This document shows, in pieces, positions 15,630 to 22,943 of a stretch of DNA of 22,943 nt. A program made the translations under genes and the position numbers. Source of the DNA: Erythrobacter donghaensis (lineage in GTDB: Bacteria > Pseudomonadota > Alphaproteobacteria > Sphingomonadales > Sphingomonadaceae); contig NZ_LSJS01000207.1 in assembly GCF_001557325.1 (NCBI RefSeq), positions 1 through 22,943 of the forward strand. The letters run 5' to 3'. Position 1 is the stretch's first letter. Every line of letters begins with the position of its first letter. The notes beneath the pieces are model-generated. The model did not search any database, had not been told where the DNA came from, and saw only the letters and a program-made list of their open reading frames with translations.

Positions 15630-17523
15630 TCTTTTCAGATCCTCAATTGACGCGATCATCCCGGAAGCGGGGAGGAGCGAACCTCGCCTGTGGGTGCGTC
15701 GACTGATCATCTGGAGCGAGCGCGGGCAGGTCGTGCGCGACATTTCATTGCGCCCAGGCCTGAATATCGTCTGGTCTCCGGACGCTGATGCTGATGGCAA
15801 TCCTATGGGGCATGGCGGTGGCAAGACCAGCTTCTGCCGCCTGCTGCGCTATTGCCTGGGCGAGGATAGCTTTGGCACCATCGACCAACGGCAACTGATC
15901 GCAAACGCAATGCCCGATGCTCATGTTGGTGCGGAAATCATTCTCGATGGCAACCCGTGGGTGGTTGTGCGGCCCATTGGTAACCCGCGTGGCAGGCATC
16001 TGGCTCAGAAGGGCGGAAATCTCGATGCTGCCTTCAGTGGCGATATGCCCAACACAACGATGTCTCCGCTTCGGCAGGCAATTGCCGAAGTAATCATGCC
16101 TGAGGCAACGCCGCATATGCCGATCGGTAGCAGCGCCGACGATGCGTGGGAGGCCGCTCTGGCGTGGATCAGTCGGGATCAGGAATGCCGATTGCTCGAC
16201 ATACTGGAGTGGCGTGCCGCAGAAACGCAGTCACGCTCGCCTTCGCGCGCTATGTCCAAGGCGGATAGACTGGCCGTTGTCCGATTGCTGATCAATGCGC
16301 TCCAACCGACCGAGATCGATGCCAGTCGCCGCGCTCAAAGCCATCGGCGCGCCGCCGAAGAAGCCGATAGGAAGAAGACCCGCGTCGAGGCCACACGAGC
16401 TGATGTCGCACGCGGTCTTGCTGCGGCATTCGGCGGAGATCCGGAAGATTCAGACTCGCCGGAATTGTGGTCTCGGACTGCCGGGGCGGCCGCGCAGGCA
16501 GAGGTGACTGCAGCCGATCCGGATCTCGGACAAAAGCTCAAAGATGCGCAAGAGGCCGTTGCCGAGAAGGATGCCGAAATCCGCAAAGCCGAAAATCGGT
16601 TGTCATCGATAGAAGGCGAGCAAGCCGGCCTTGTCGCGCAATTGAAGACCTTGGCCGAAGTGCTTCCAAAACGTGAAATGCTTCTGAACGACGCAGAAAA
16701 TCCCAAATGCCATGCGTGCGGACAGCCGATCAGCGCGCATTCGGAGGCGTTTATCGCGGAGCGGATGGCTGAGCGCGATGTGCTCCTCAAGCAAAAGAAT
16801 GATGCGCTCGAGCAGCAGCAGTCGCTCAAGAGTGAGCAAAATAACCTGAACTATGACGTTGCGGCGGCTAGGCAGGAGCTCGAACGCCGAAAGACGAAAT
16901 TGGCGGAACTCACAGGTGCGGCCGACAGGCTTGCCTCTGCCCGCGGCTATGTGACGTTGACGGCTAATTATCGCACCTTCGGAGCGGAAATCGCTCGTCT
17001 GGACGCACAGGCCAAGGCGGACTTGGAAAAGGCTTCGAAGGCTGCACGTGAAGCGGATGACCTTAGAAAGGCTTCACAGAACGTGGTCAAACGCCTGTCT
17101 GAGCATTTTGATACAGTTATCCGCGTGATCATCCCGGACAATGCTCATGGCGAGGTAGTCTTATCTGAAAGCGGTATTCAGCCTTCGGTTAGGCTGCATG
17201 GCAATCTGACGACAGCGGCTGTGGACTCGCTCAAAGTTGTGGCATTTGATCTCGCAGCACTGATTTTATCGATTGAAGGAAAGACCCAGCTTCCAGGCTT
17301 TTGGCTGCATGATAGTCCCCGGGAGGCTGACCTTGGCTTGCCGCTCTACCACCGTTTGTTCGACCTCGTCAGGACATTAGAAGGTCTGACGACGGTGCCG
17401 CTCTTCCAGTACATCATCACGACAACAACAAGGCCGCCGCCGGACCTTCAGGTAGCGCCTTGGCTGATTTTGCAGCTTAGCAGCGCACCCGCAGAAATGC
17501 GCCTTTTTGAGCGGGATCTATAA
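15607..17523 (+). CDS. Rad50/SMC-like ATPase with zinc hook
   Basis: This 638-residue protein starts, in my reading, at the TTG at 15607, because AGGAGGAG lies about ten bases upstream inside the methylase gene; the longer frame from 15304 is antisense-like text. The N-lobe has GHGGGKTS (Lys73) followed by RLLRYCLGE, typical of SMC/DndD-like defence ATPases; the usual first Walker A glycine is Met. Residues about 235-470 are a charged heptad-rich coiled coil. At its tip sits CHACGQPI (Cys368, Cys371), a Rad50-type zinc hook. The C-lobe has GFWLHDSPREADLG (Asp569), the Walker B/D-loop. It overlaps the methylase by 23 bases. It probably dimerises around DNA and may work with the HNH nuclease. 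It is not a named DISARM component to my knowledge. Confidence 0.8.
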   Translation: MPKPSLPDLFRSSIDAIIPEAGRSEPRLWVRRLIIWSERGQVVRDISLRPGLNIVWSPDADADGNPMGHGGGKTSFCRLLRYCLGEDSFGTIDQRQLIANAMPDAHVGAEIILDGNPWVVVRPIGNPRGRHLAQKGGNLDAAFSGDMPNTTMSPLRQAIAEVIMPEATPHMPIGSSADDAWEAALAWISRDQECRLLDILEWRAAETQSRSPSRAMSKADRLAVVRLLINALQPTEIDASRRAQSHRRAAEEADRKKTRVEATRADVARGLAAAFGGDPEDSDSPELWSRTAGAAAQAEVTAADPDLGQKLKDAQEAVAEKDAEIRKAENRLSSIEGEQAGLVAQLKTLAEVLPKREMLLNDAENPKCHACGQPISAHSEAFIAERMAERDVLLKQKNDALEQQQSLKSEQNNLNYDVAAARQELERRKTKLAELTGAADRLASARGYVTLTANYRTFGAEIARLDAQAKADLEKASKAAREADDLRKASQNVVKRLSEHFDTVIRVIIPDNAHGEVVLSESGIQPSVRLHGNLTTAAVDSLKVVAFDLAALILSIEGKTQLPGFWLHDSPREADLGLPLYHRLFDLVRTLEGLTTVPLFQYIITTTTRPPPDLQVAPWLILQLSSAPAEMRLFERDL

Positions 17524-17600
17524 GCGGTGGCGGGACCGAGGAATTTCCGATCTTGCCACTGCGGCGAGACTTTCCTCTCGCAAGCTGAAGGGGATGACTG

Positions 17601-17999
17601 ATGGTATCAGCGTCGCTAGCGCCCGCTCTCCTTTGCGATGGATCGAGGTCGATCGCGGTGCTGGTGAATCGGGAAGACCAGCTCCAGACGCTTGCCGACG
17701 CCTTGAACGAAGCCCTGGAGGACCAAGCCATTCGGGCTGTGGCATGTCCAAAGGGGCAGGCAATCGGCCGTGAAAATGACGTGAGAATATTTGAGGTTCA
17801 ACACATCAAGGGTCTTGAGTTCGAGGCGATCTTCTTTGTCGATATTGACGAACTTGCCTGCCAAGAACCTGAACTATTTGAGCGCTATATCTCCGTCGGC
17901 GCTATCCGAACGGCGACTTTTCTGGGGCTCACTTGTTCGGGGAAAGCACTACCCGGATCGATGGAACCGGTTTCGCAGCTCTTTCATGATAGCTGGTGA
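17601..17999 (+). pseudogene. C-terminal remnant of a UvrD-type helicase
   Basis: The 132 residues correspond to the end of a UvrD-like (SF1A) helicase. IAVLVNREDQLQTLADALNE is a RecA-2 beginning, EVQHIKGLEFEAIFFVDID is the conserved KGLEFE block, and YISVGAIRTATFLGLTC is the last motif, normally VGATRAATYLG. The Walker A, DExx box and about 500 N-terminal residues are absent, and only 77 bases separate this ORF from the ATPase gene. The last motif has lost its Thr (GAIRT for GATRA). An internal deletion and decay are the simplest explanation. The ORF still has an ATG with AAGGGG eight bases upstream, so a short protein might be made, but it could not hydrolyse ATP. Confidence 0.7.
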
Positions 18000-18023
18000 C
18001 GATATTGAAAGCGAACGTATCCC

Positions 18024-18806
18024 ATGATCGACACCGGGCAGCGCCTTTTCGATTACCCCTTCGCGCTTGAATCTGAGCTACGCGATGCCGCCAACGGCCA
18101 AGGGTATCGCATTTCCCAAGGCCAGGCAGCTGGTTGGCTGTTTTACTCGTCTGCGTCAGCACCGGGTGAAATAGCTGTCGCCGCAACAGCTTCCGGCTTG
18201 CATGGGCCATTCTTCTTGTCAGTCGCACATCCAGGTGCGGCCAGGGAACTTAAGGCGAAGGCTGCCGGACCATGTGCGAAGGGACATGCAGCGGCCTTTG
18301 CCTTCATCACGAGAGACGCCCTCTTTGCTGGCGTCAGTGCAGTTTACCGCCTGTCGCTGAGTCTGCCCACCTTGCCCTTTGAAGACTTCGTTCGGGGAAC
18401 CTCTCATCTGGGCGACACAGAAGCCGACCGCGCTCAGAAGGTCCGAATAGGGCAGGATCGATTCCGGGCAGCAGTCATGGATTACTGGAACAGAACTTGC
18501 CCGTTCACTGGCATCGTTGAGCCGCAACTGCTTCGCGCCTCACATATCATTCCGTGGGCCGATTGTGAGAGCGATCAGGAAAGACTGAACGTCCACAATG
18601 GCTTGCTACTATCATCTTTGTGGGACGCCGCATTCGATAGCGGCTTGGTGACTTTCGACGACTTGGGCAATGCTATTGCCTCCCCCAGGCTTGGCAAATC
18701 AGCGCGACTTGCACTGGCGCTGGATCAAGCGCCTCCGTTGCAGTTGGTGGATGAACACAGAAGCCGTTTGGCGTGGCACCGCAGCGAAATATGGGTGGCC
18801 GATTGA
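18024..18806 (+). CDS. HNH endonuclease (HNH_2 type)
   Basis: This 260-residue protein has an HNH_2-type nuclease domain at about 150-220: CPFTGIVEPQLLRASHIIPW (His174), then ERLNVHNGLLLSSL (Asn192) and WDAAFDSGLVTFDDLG. This pattern occurs in restriction and defence nucleases such as those beside McrBC-like or SMC-like proteins. The N-terminal 140 residues are an unrecognised alpha/beta domain that may bind DNA or sense a modification or partner. The ATG at 18024 lies 24 bases after the helicase remnant with only a weak GAAAGCG upstream. As the last gene of the operon and its only recognisable nuclease, it is the best candidate for the effector that cuts unmodified or invading DNA. That role is inferred. 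Confidence 0.85.
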   Translation: MIDTGQRLFDYPFALESELRDAANGQGYRISQGQAAGWLFYSSASAPGEIAVAATASGLHGPFFLSVAHPGAARELKAKAAGPCAKGHAAAFAFITRDALFAGVSAVYRLSLSLPTLPFEDFVRGTSHLGDTEADRAQKVRIGQDRFRAAVMDYWNRTCPFTGIVEPQLLRASHIIPWADCESDQERLNVHNGLLLSSLWDAAFDSGLVTFDDLGNAIASPRLGKSARLALALDQAPPLQLVDEHRSRLAWHRSEIWVAD

Positions 18807-18868
18807 GGGCTCCACACCACATGACCCATTTGAATTGAGCAAGCGTCTGCAGTGGTCAATTATAGTGC

Positions 18869-18896
18869 TTCACCGACATCGTGTTTCTGCTATGTT
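18869..18896 (+). promoter_or_regulatory. Possible promoter of the small membrane-protein gene
   Basis: TTCACC (18869-18874) and TATGTT (18891-18896) are separated by 16 bases, and would start transcription about 20 bases before the ATG at 18924. This is a weak sigma-70-like match in the 117-base gap after the HNH gene. It would give the small gene its own transcript independent of the defence operon. Confidence 0.3.
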
Positions 18897-18923
18897 CCCA
18901 TGTGAATTGGGATGGATGCGATC

Positions 18924-19142
18924 ATGACGCACTTTGACCTTGATGACGCCAAGGCGCACGGAAGTCGCCGCTGGGAAGGCTTGTCCGAAATTGACGATGC
19001 AATCCGCGACAATCGCCTAGTGGAGTATCGTATCAAAAAGTCCTGGGCCGACCCGTGGGGACGAAAGTTGACGATACTGGGCGTGCTGGTCATTGGCGCA
19101 GTTTTCGCATTTTTAGCTGGAGCGTCATTCGGAATGTGGTGA
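18924..19142 (+). CDS. Small single-pass membrane protein
   Basis: This 72-residue protein (76 if the ATG at 18912 is used) has a soluble charged N-terminal part (THFDLDDAKAHGSRRWEGLS) and one hydrophobic helix at the C-terminus (LTILGVLVIGAVFAFLAGAS). It is therefore a C-terminally anchored inner-membrane protein. I do not recognise a family. I prefer the ATG at 18924 because GGATGG lies about nine bases upstream, whereas 18912 has its purine run directly against the codon. It converges with traG with only ten bases between the stops. It could belong to the conjugative element, for example as a transfer accessory or exclusion-like protein, or be an add-on to the defence operon. Confidence 0.6.
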   Translation: MTHFDLDDAKAHGSRRWEGLSEIDDAIRDNRLVEYRIKKSWADPWGRKLTILGVLVIGAVFAFLAGASFGMW

Positions 19143-19152
19143 TCGTTGCAGG

Positions 19153-21855
19153 TCACCACTCCTTCACGTCATCCGCTGCCTCTGCACTCGCACCTTGGGC
19201 TCCCTTGGTTATCGCGTCCAGGCGCCCCCTAGAGCCGGCAATCTTCTGGCGACCGGCCGCCTTAGCCCTTTGCACCTCTTCTTGGAGACCGTCGGCACCC
19301 ACCCGTGGTACCGAACCGGAATTTCCGCCGCCGGTTTGTGCTCGGCCGCGCACCGATCCCGCGTCAAAGACTGCTGGAAGGGCTACGGGCAGTCCGGGGG
19401 CGAGTACGAGGCGATTGTCGATCCCGTCGCGAAGCTGCTCGGCATAACTTTCAATGAACTTTGCCTGCAACGCCTGGCCTTCCGGACTGAGCTGGAAAGT
19501 GACGTCGTCGAACCGTGCATTTCCGTAGAAATCGCGGTTGCTCTCGATTTCAGCTAGGCCCCATTCGCGGTAGGCTTGGGACAGATTGAGACTGCCTGCA
19601 GCGCTATTTCCTTCGAAGAAAGACGCCTGGCTCTCCAGACGATTGGCAAGCTCCTCGGCTCGGCGAGCCTCGATAGTGAAGCTCTGCGCTTCCGTCAGAG
19701 AGGCATTCATGCCGCTTGCGGTTGTCGAGATCGACGAGCTGCTCGAGGTGCTAACTGAGCGAACGAACCCATCGCGGGTGCTCGACCAATTGCGGCTGTC
19801 AGACATCTGGGACAGGCTCCCAAAGATCCGGGAACGGTCTTCGGATGCGATGCCGATGTCGCTGTCGGTCCATGTACGTGTCCCGCCGCCCTTCGCTCCG
19901 ATGCTTCCAGACAGCACGCCATTTGAAATTCCGGCCTTTGCCCCGGCTTCGCCGCCGAGGAACCAGGCCGTAGAGATGTCATCGGCTGCTCTGCGCGATA
20001 GCCCGAATTGCCGCTGCAGACTGGTCGATGCCTGATCGACCTCGCTGAATGCCGTCTGGATGCTGTCGGAGTTCGAGGTGCCGGTCGCGCTCTCGAAGGA
20101 TGCGCCTCGGCTGAACTGGTCCCTGAGTTCGCGGAACTTCGTGACGGCGCTGGTCGTCGATTCCGTCGCGACATTGGCATAGGTCTCGCTGTTGGCGCGG
20201 GCCTGCGATGCCATCGTCGAAAGCCGCGCTGTGAATTCCTGGCCCAGCGTCGGCGTGAAGGGATAGCTGGAGGTCGGGATCTGGTCGTAGCTGCCGTCCG
20301 GGAAGCTCGTGGTCATCGAGCCGGTGTCGCTGAAGGTCCGCGTCTGCGGCGCGCCGTAGGTGAAGCTCGGAGCAATCGTGCCTTGGGCGAACTGACGCGT
20401 GAGGACGCTCGAGTTTTCGAAGCTGCTGTTGCCGAGTGACACGTTGCCTGTGCTCGCTTCTCGGGCAGCTTCTTCCGCCGCGTTCTGGCTTGGGTTGAGG
20501 TAGCTCGTCGCATGGTGCGAGATGGCCATGGCGCCCTTGGCCACACCCCCTGCCAGGAACGGGACCGAGGCGATGAGGTAGCCTGCCAGCAGGCCAATAT
20601 CGCTGTTCACGTCGGCCATGCCGGTAAAGCTTGCAAGGCTGAGGCCGTTGCTGCCCGTGACCGCGCTCATGTCAGCCGTGCCCTTGTACATGAGCATCAT
20701 GTGGAGGATCACGAACAACGGCCCCCAGGCCGCGAGATAGAAGAAGCCCGTCACATAGCCCTTGAGAGCGATCGGCCCCGTTTTGGGAAGCAGGAATAGA
20801 GGAAACAGCACCGGGAAGAGGGCGTAGAACAGCACCGTTAGCACGACGTTCAGGAGCGGGACCCACTTCATCGCGTTGCTCGCAATCGAACCATAGGTCC
20901 GCTCGGTCTGAATGTCGGCTCGGGTCTGGGCGTAGACGTCGACATTGCCCGCGCCGCTGCCGCCGGACATCGAGTGCATGGCCTGGCTCATCGCATTGAT
21001 CGTCAGCGTCTGCTTGAAGATCTCGGTCGCGTTGGCCGAGACCCCGGTCAGGTACTGATAGGCGACCGGCAGATCGGCGAAGAGCTTCGCTTTGGCCAGC
21101 GCGGCCGTCTGGTTGGGGTAGAGCTGTCGGCCGAATACCGAACCCATCGCATCGACCAGTCCGGCCCACTGCGCATTGAGCGTGTCGTAAGCCTCGCGGC
21201 AAGTCACGATGTTCGAGCTCACCTCGCCAGTGGTCGCATCGCGTGTCAGGAACCGTTGCGCGCGAGCCTGGCTGCCCGGGGCTATCGTCGCCCAGATGTC
21301 GCCCGTCTCCGCCAGCTCCTTCATCGAGTAGCGGCCGAGCAAGACATCGTAGAACACGCACTGCCGGAAATGCTCATCGAGATTGGCGGCGAACTCGGGA
21401 TCGGAAATCCGCAAGGACCGGGTCGCATCGTAGAGCCGCGCGCCGTAGATCATGCCGTTCTTTGAATAGTTGAGATCGCCAGGCAGGCCGAACACCACCT
21501 CGGCCGAGCCCGTCAAATAATCGCCGACCTGGCTGGTAAAGCTCGCCATGAGAGCCAGGCCCATCGGCACATTGCTGACATTGGCCGGCGCAAGGCTCGG
21601 GTTGAGCCGGTCGGTCACATGGACATCGAGCCGCGGCACCATCAGGCAGGAGTAGATGAGCGTGGCGCCCAGGAACCAGTTGATCCACGCCCGCCAGTCC
21701 TGGTTGAATGCCAGTGTCAGGGCGGAAAGGCCAAGACCCATCACCATGACCACCTGGAGCAGGCTTTTGTAGCCGCCATTGCCGGTCCAGGCAGCGACTG
21801 CCTGGAAGACGTTGACCAGATAGTCGCCGCCGCCGACCGTGAAAATCTCGACCAT
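19153..21855 (-). CDS. traG: F-type conjugal transfer protein TraG
   Basis: This 900-residue inner-membrane protein belongs to an F-type type IV secretion system. In the F plasmid, TraG acts in pilus assembly, mating-pair stabilisation and entry exclusion. The N-terminal TraG_N region begins MVEIFTVGGGDYLVNVFQAV. Hydrophobic segments include SLLQVVMVMGLGLSALTLAF and INWFLGATLIYSCLM near residues 30-75, and three more near 335-470 (LLNVVLTVLFYALFPVLFPL, GFFYLAAWGPLFVILHMML, LLAGYLIASVPFLAGGVAKG). The C-terminal 400 residues are Ser/Thr/Ala-rich and polar, as expected for the periplasmic or recipient-interacting part. The length is close to F TraG. The ATG follows traH by 33 bases with GGCGGGA upstream. 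The order traH-traG matches the F operon. Confidence 0.92.
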   Translation of the reverse strand: MVEIFTVGGGDYLVNVFQAVAAWTGNGGYKSLLQVVMVMGLGLSALTLAFNQDWRAWINWFLGATLIYSCLMVPRLDVHVTDRLNPSLAPANVSNVPMGLALMASFTSQVGDYLTGSAEVVFGLPGDLNYSKNGMIYGARLYDATRSLRISDPEFAANLDEHFRQCVFYDVLLGRYSMKELAETGDIWATIAPGSQARAQRFLTRDATTGEVSSNIVTCREAYDTLNAQWAGLVDAMGSVFGRQLYPNQTAALAKAKLFADLPVAYQYLTGVSANATEIFKQTLTINAMSQAMHSMSGGSGAGNVDVYAQTRADIQTERTYGSIASNAMKWVPLLNVVLTVLFYALFPVLFPLFLLPKTGPIALKGYVTGFFYLAAWGPLFVILHMMLMYKGTADMSAVTGSNGLSLASFTGMADVNSDIGLLAGYLIASVPFLAGGVAKGAMAISHHATSYLNPSQNAAEEAAREASTGNVSLGNSSFENSSVLTRQFAQGTIAPSFTYGAPQTRTFSDTGSMTTSFPDGSYDQIPTSSYPFTPTLGQEFTARLSTMASQARANSETYANVATESTTSAVTKFRELRDQFSRGASFESATGTSNSDSIQTAFSEVDQASTSLQRQFGLSRRAADDISTAWFLGGEAGAKAGISNGVLSGSIGAKGGGTRTWTDSDIGIASEDRSRIFGSLSQMSDSRNWSSTRDGFVRSVSTSSSSSISTTASGMNASLTEAQSFTIEARRAEELANRLESQASFFEGNSAAGSLNLSQAYREWGLAEIESNRDFYGNARFDDVTFQLSPEGQALQAKFIESYAEQLRDGIDNRLVLAPGLPVALPAVFDAGSVRGRAQTGGGNSGSVPRVGADGLQEEVQRAKAAGRQKIAGSRGRLDAITKGAQGASAEAADDVKEW

Positions 21856-21888
21856 GTCTATTGTCCCGCCTGGATGTGGTTGGCCCGG

Positions 21889-22943
21889 TCAGTGGGTGAG
21901 GGCGCGGCTCTGGACGCCGCGCGACCAGTCGAGCGATGCGGCCATGCCGGGAGACATTGAGGCAGCCAGCACGTTCTCGATGAACGCCGTCTTCTCGATG
22001 ATCTGCAGCACCGCATTGACCTTGAGATGCGTGTTGGCCTGCCGATCAGCCAGCGCCTGACGCACGACATTGACCTGGCTCTGCCACATCGCGATCTTCG
22101 CTTCGTCGGCCCCAATGAAGCTCGACATTGAGCGGCCAGCCTCGCTGACAATGCGGTCGAGCACGGCAAACAGCAGGTCGACACTGGCGATCTCGGCCAG
22201 GGTCTCGCGGTCGTCGGTCGGCATGCCGCGGCCATAGGCCGCCTGGACGGTCAGGATCTTGTAGAGCGGGATCGATGCGACCTGCAGCAGTTCCTTCTGC
22301 TCTTCGGTGATCGCCGTATCATCGCGGATCGCCTGAACCATCCCGCCAATGAGCGCCGCGACGCGCGGCCGCAGCGCTTTCGATGCGGGCAGGCTCAGCG
22401 ACTTGAAACCTGGGTTGAGGCACTTCTCCGTCTCGTCGCAGTCGAAAATGAGGACGTTGCCGTTCGTGGTGCCATCCAGCAACGAGGTCACAAGCGTCGA
22501 CGAGGCTTCGCCAACGATCGGCACGAACTTGCCCGGTTCATCGTCCTTGGGCGGCACGTAGATGATCGTGCCCAACAGCGTCATGGCATATTCGGCGAGC
22601 TCTTCGTCGAAGCGGCCTCCGGGCGAGAAGAACGCCGACTTCTTGAGGATCGTCCAGGTGTAGTTTCGCGGCACGCCGGGATTGACGTCGTCATACTTGC
22701 CCGACCCTTGCGCAGTCGTGCTCGAACGCTGCCCCCTTGTGCCGCAGCCGTGCTTGGCTGCAGCATAGTCGGTGAAAATGCCTTCGGAGTTGCCGATAGC
22801 TTCGCAGACCGCCTTGTCGGCAAGGTCGCCCTTCGGCCAGATCCCGCCCACCAATCCTTGTGCCATCTCGCAGGAATTGATGTTGAGATTGTTCATGAGC
22901 TGAGCCTTCTGGCTGAACTCCTGCATGATCTTCGAGCATTCCG
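21889..22943 (-). CDS. traH: F-type conjugal transfer protein TraH (5' end outside the window)
   Basis: At least 350 C-terminal residues of TraH are present; the frame stays open to the window edge with no stop before 22943, and the visible text begins mid-protein. NNLNINSCEMAQGLVGGIWP is the characteristic central TraH motif with its conserved Cys, so the signal peptide and coiled-coil N-terminus lie beyond the window. The following region (CEAIGNSEGIFTDYAAAKHG) and the helical C-terminus ending RGVQSRALTH also fit. TraH is a periplasmic protein needed for F-pilus extension and retraction, acting with TraF, TraW and TrbI. The ATG at 22926 is internal and should not be taken as the start. traG follows after 33 bases. 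Confidence 0.9.
   Translation of the reverse strand, partial: ECSKIMQEFSQKAQLMNNLNINSCEMAQGLVGGIWPKGDLADKAVCEAIGNSEGIFTDYAAAKHGCGTRGQRSSTTAQGSGKYDDVNPGVPRNYTWTILKKSAFFSPGGRFDEELAEYAMTLLGTIIYVPPKDDEPGKFVPIVGEASSTLVTSLLDGTTNGNVLIFDCDETEKCLNPGFKSLSLPASKALRPRVAALIGGMVQAIRDDTAITEEQKELLQVASIPLYKILTVQAAYGRGMPTDDRETLAEIASVDLLFAVLDRIVSEAGRSMSSFIGADEAKIAMWQSQVNVVRQALADRQANTHLKVNAVLQIIEKTAFIENVLAASMSPGMAASLDWSRGVQSRALTH

Noticed and set aside
22691..22939. Leftward ORFs overlapping traH (22691-22939 and 22581-22823)
   Set aside because: They are out-of-frame shadows of the strongly recognisable TraH reading frame.
1..22943. CRISPR arrays, tRNA or rRNA genes, insertion sequences
   Set aside because: I saw no regularly spaced repeats, no tRNA-like cloverleaf sequence, no rRNA motifs and no transposase motifs or terminal inverted repeats. 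A dedicated scan would be needed to exclude weak cases.

Overview
The window looks like part of a conjugative element (ICE or plasmid) from a GC-rich alphaproteobacterium, most likely a sphingomonad. The evidence is F-type transfer genes (traG, and the 3' part of traH) at the right end, and at the left end a set of small proteins (DUF5818-like, DUF6961-like, a SNase-like secreted protein) that I associate with sphingomonad mobile elements. That taxonomic call is inference from recalled families; no search was run.

Left region (1-2240). A leftward operon reads S24/LexA-like repressor (1945-1304), SNase-like secreted protein (1294-866), DUF5818-like membrane protein (869-564) and DUF6961-like protein (564-367). 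Neighbouring genes abut or overlap. A 62-codon DNA-binding-like gene (2052-2240) diverges from the repressor. Between them lie two CTAGGA/TCCTAG palindromes whose centres are 21 bp apart, probably the repressor's operators. Positions 1-366 hold only one weak ORF.

Central region (2241-18806). One rightward operon of about 16.5 kb carries: a BrxR/CapW-type WYL repressor; a 1718-residue SF2 helicase ending in a DUF1998 zinc domain; a DrmD-like SNF2 helicase; a DrmMI/PglX-like adenine methyltransferase of 1492 residues; a Rad50-like ATPase with a zinc hook; a C-terminal remnant of a UvrD-type helicase; and an HNH endonuclease. The first five genes are linked by start/stop overlaps (GTGA, ATGA, TGATG, and a 23-nt overlap using a TTG start). 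A 24-bp perfect inverted repeat sits just ahead of the first gene. I read this as an anti-phage defence operon. It combines the DISARM-type methylase and SNF2 pair with a Druantia/DrmA-DrmB-like DUF1998 helicase, and adds an SMC-like ATPase and an HNH nuclease. Separate drmA, drmB and drmC genes are not visible. If the assignments hold, this is a non-canonical, hybrid DISARM-like system and the most interesting content of the window.

Right region (18807-22943). A small single-pass membrane protein gene (18924-19142) converges on traG (21855-19153), which is preceded by traH (22943 to 21889, running off the window). The defence operon therefore appears to be cargo inserted between the transfer genes and the element's S24 control module, transcribed toward the tra operon.
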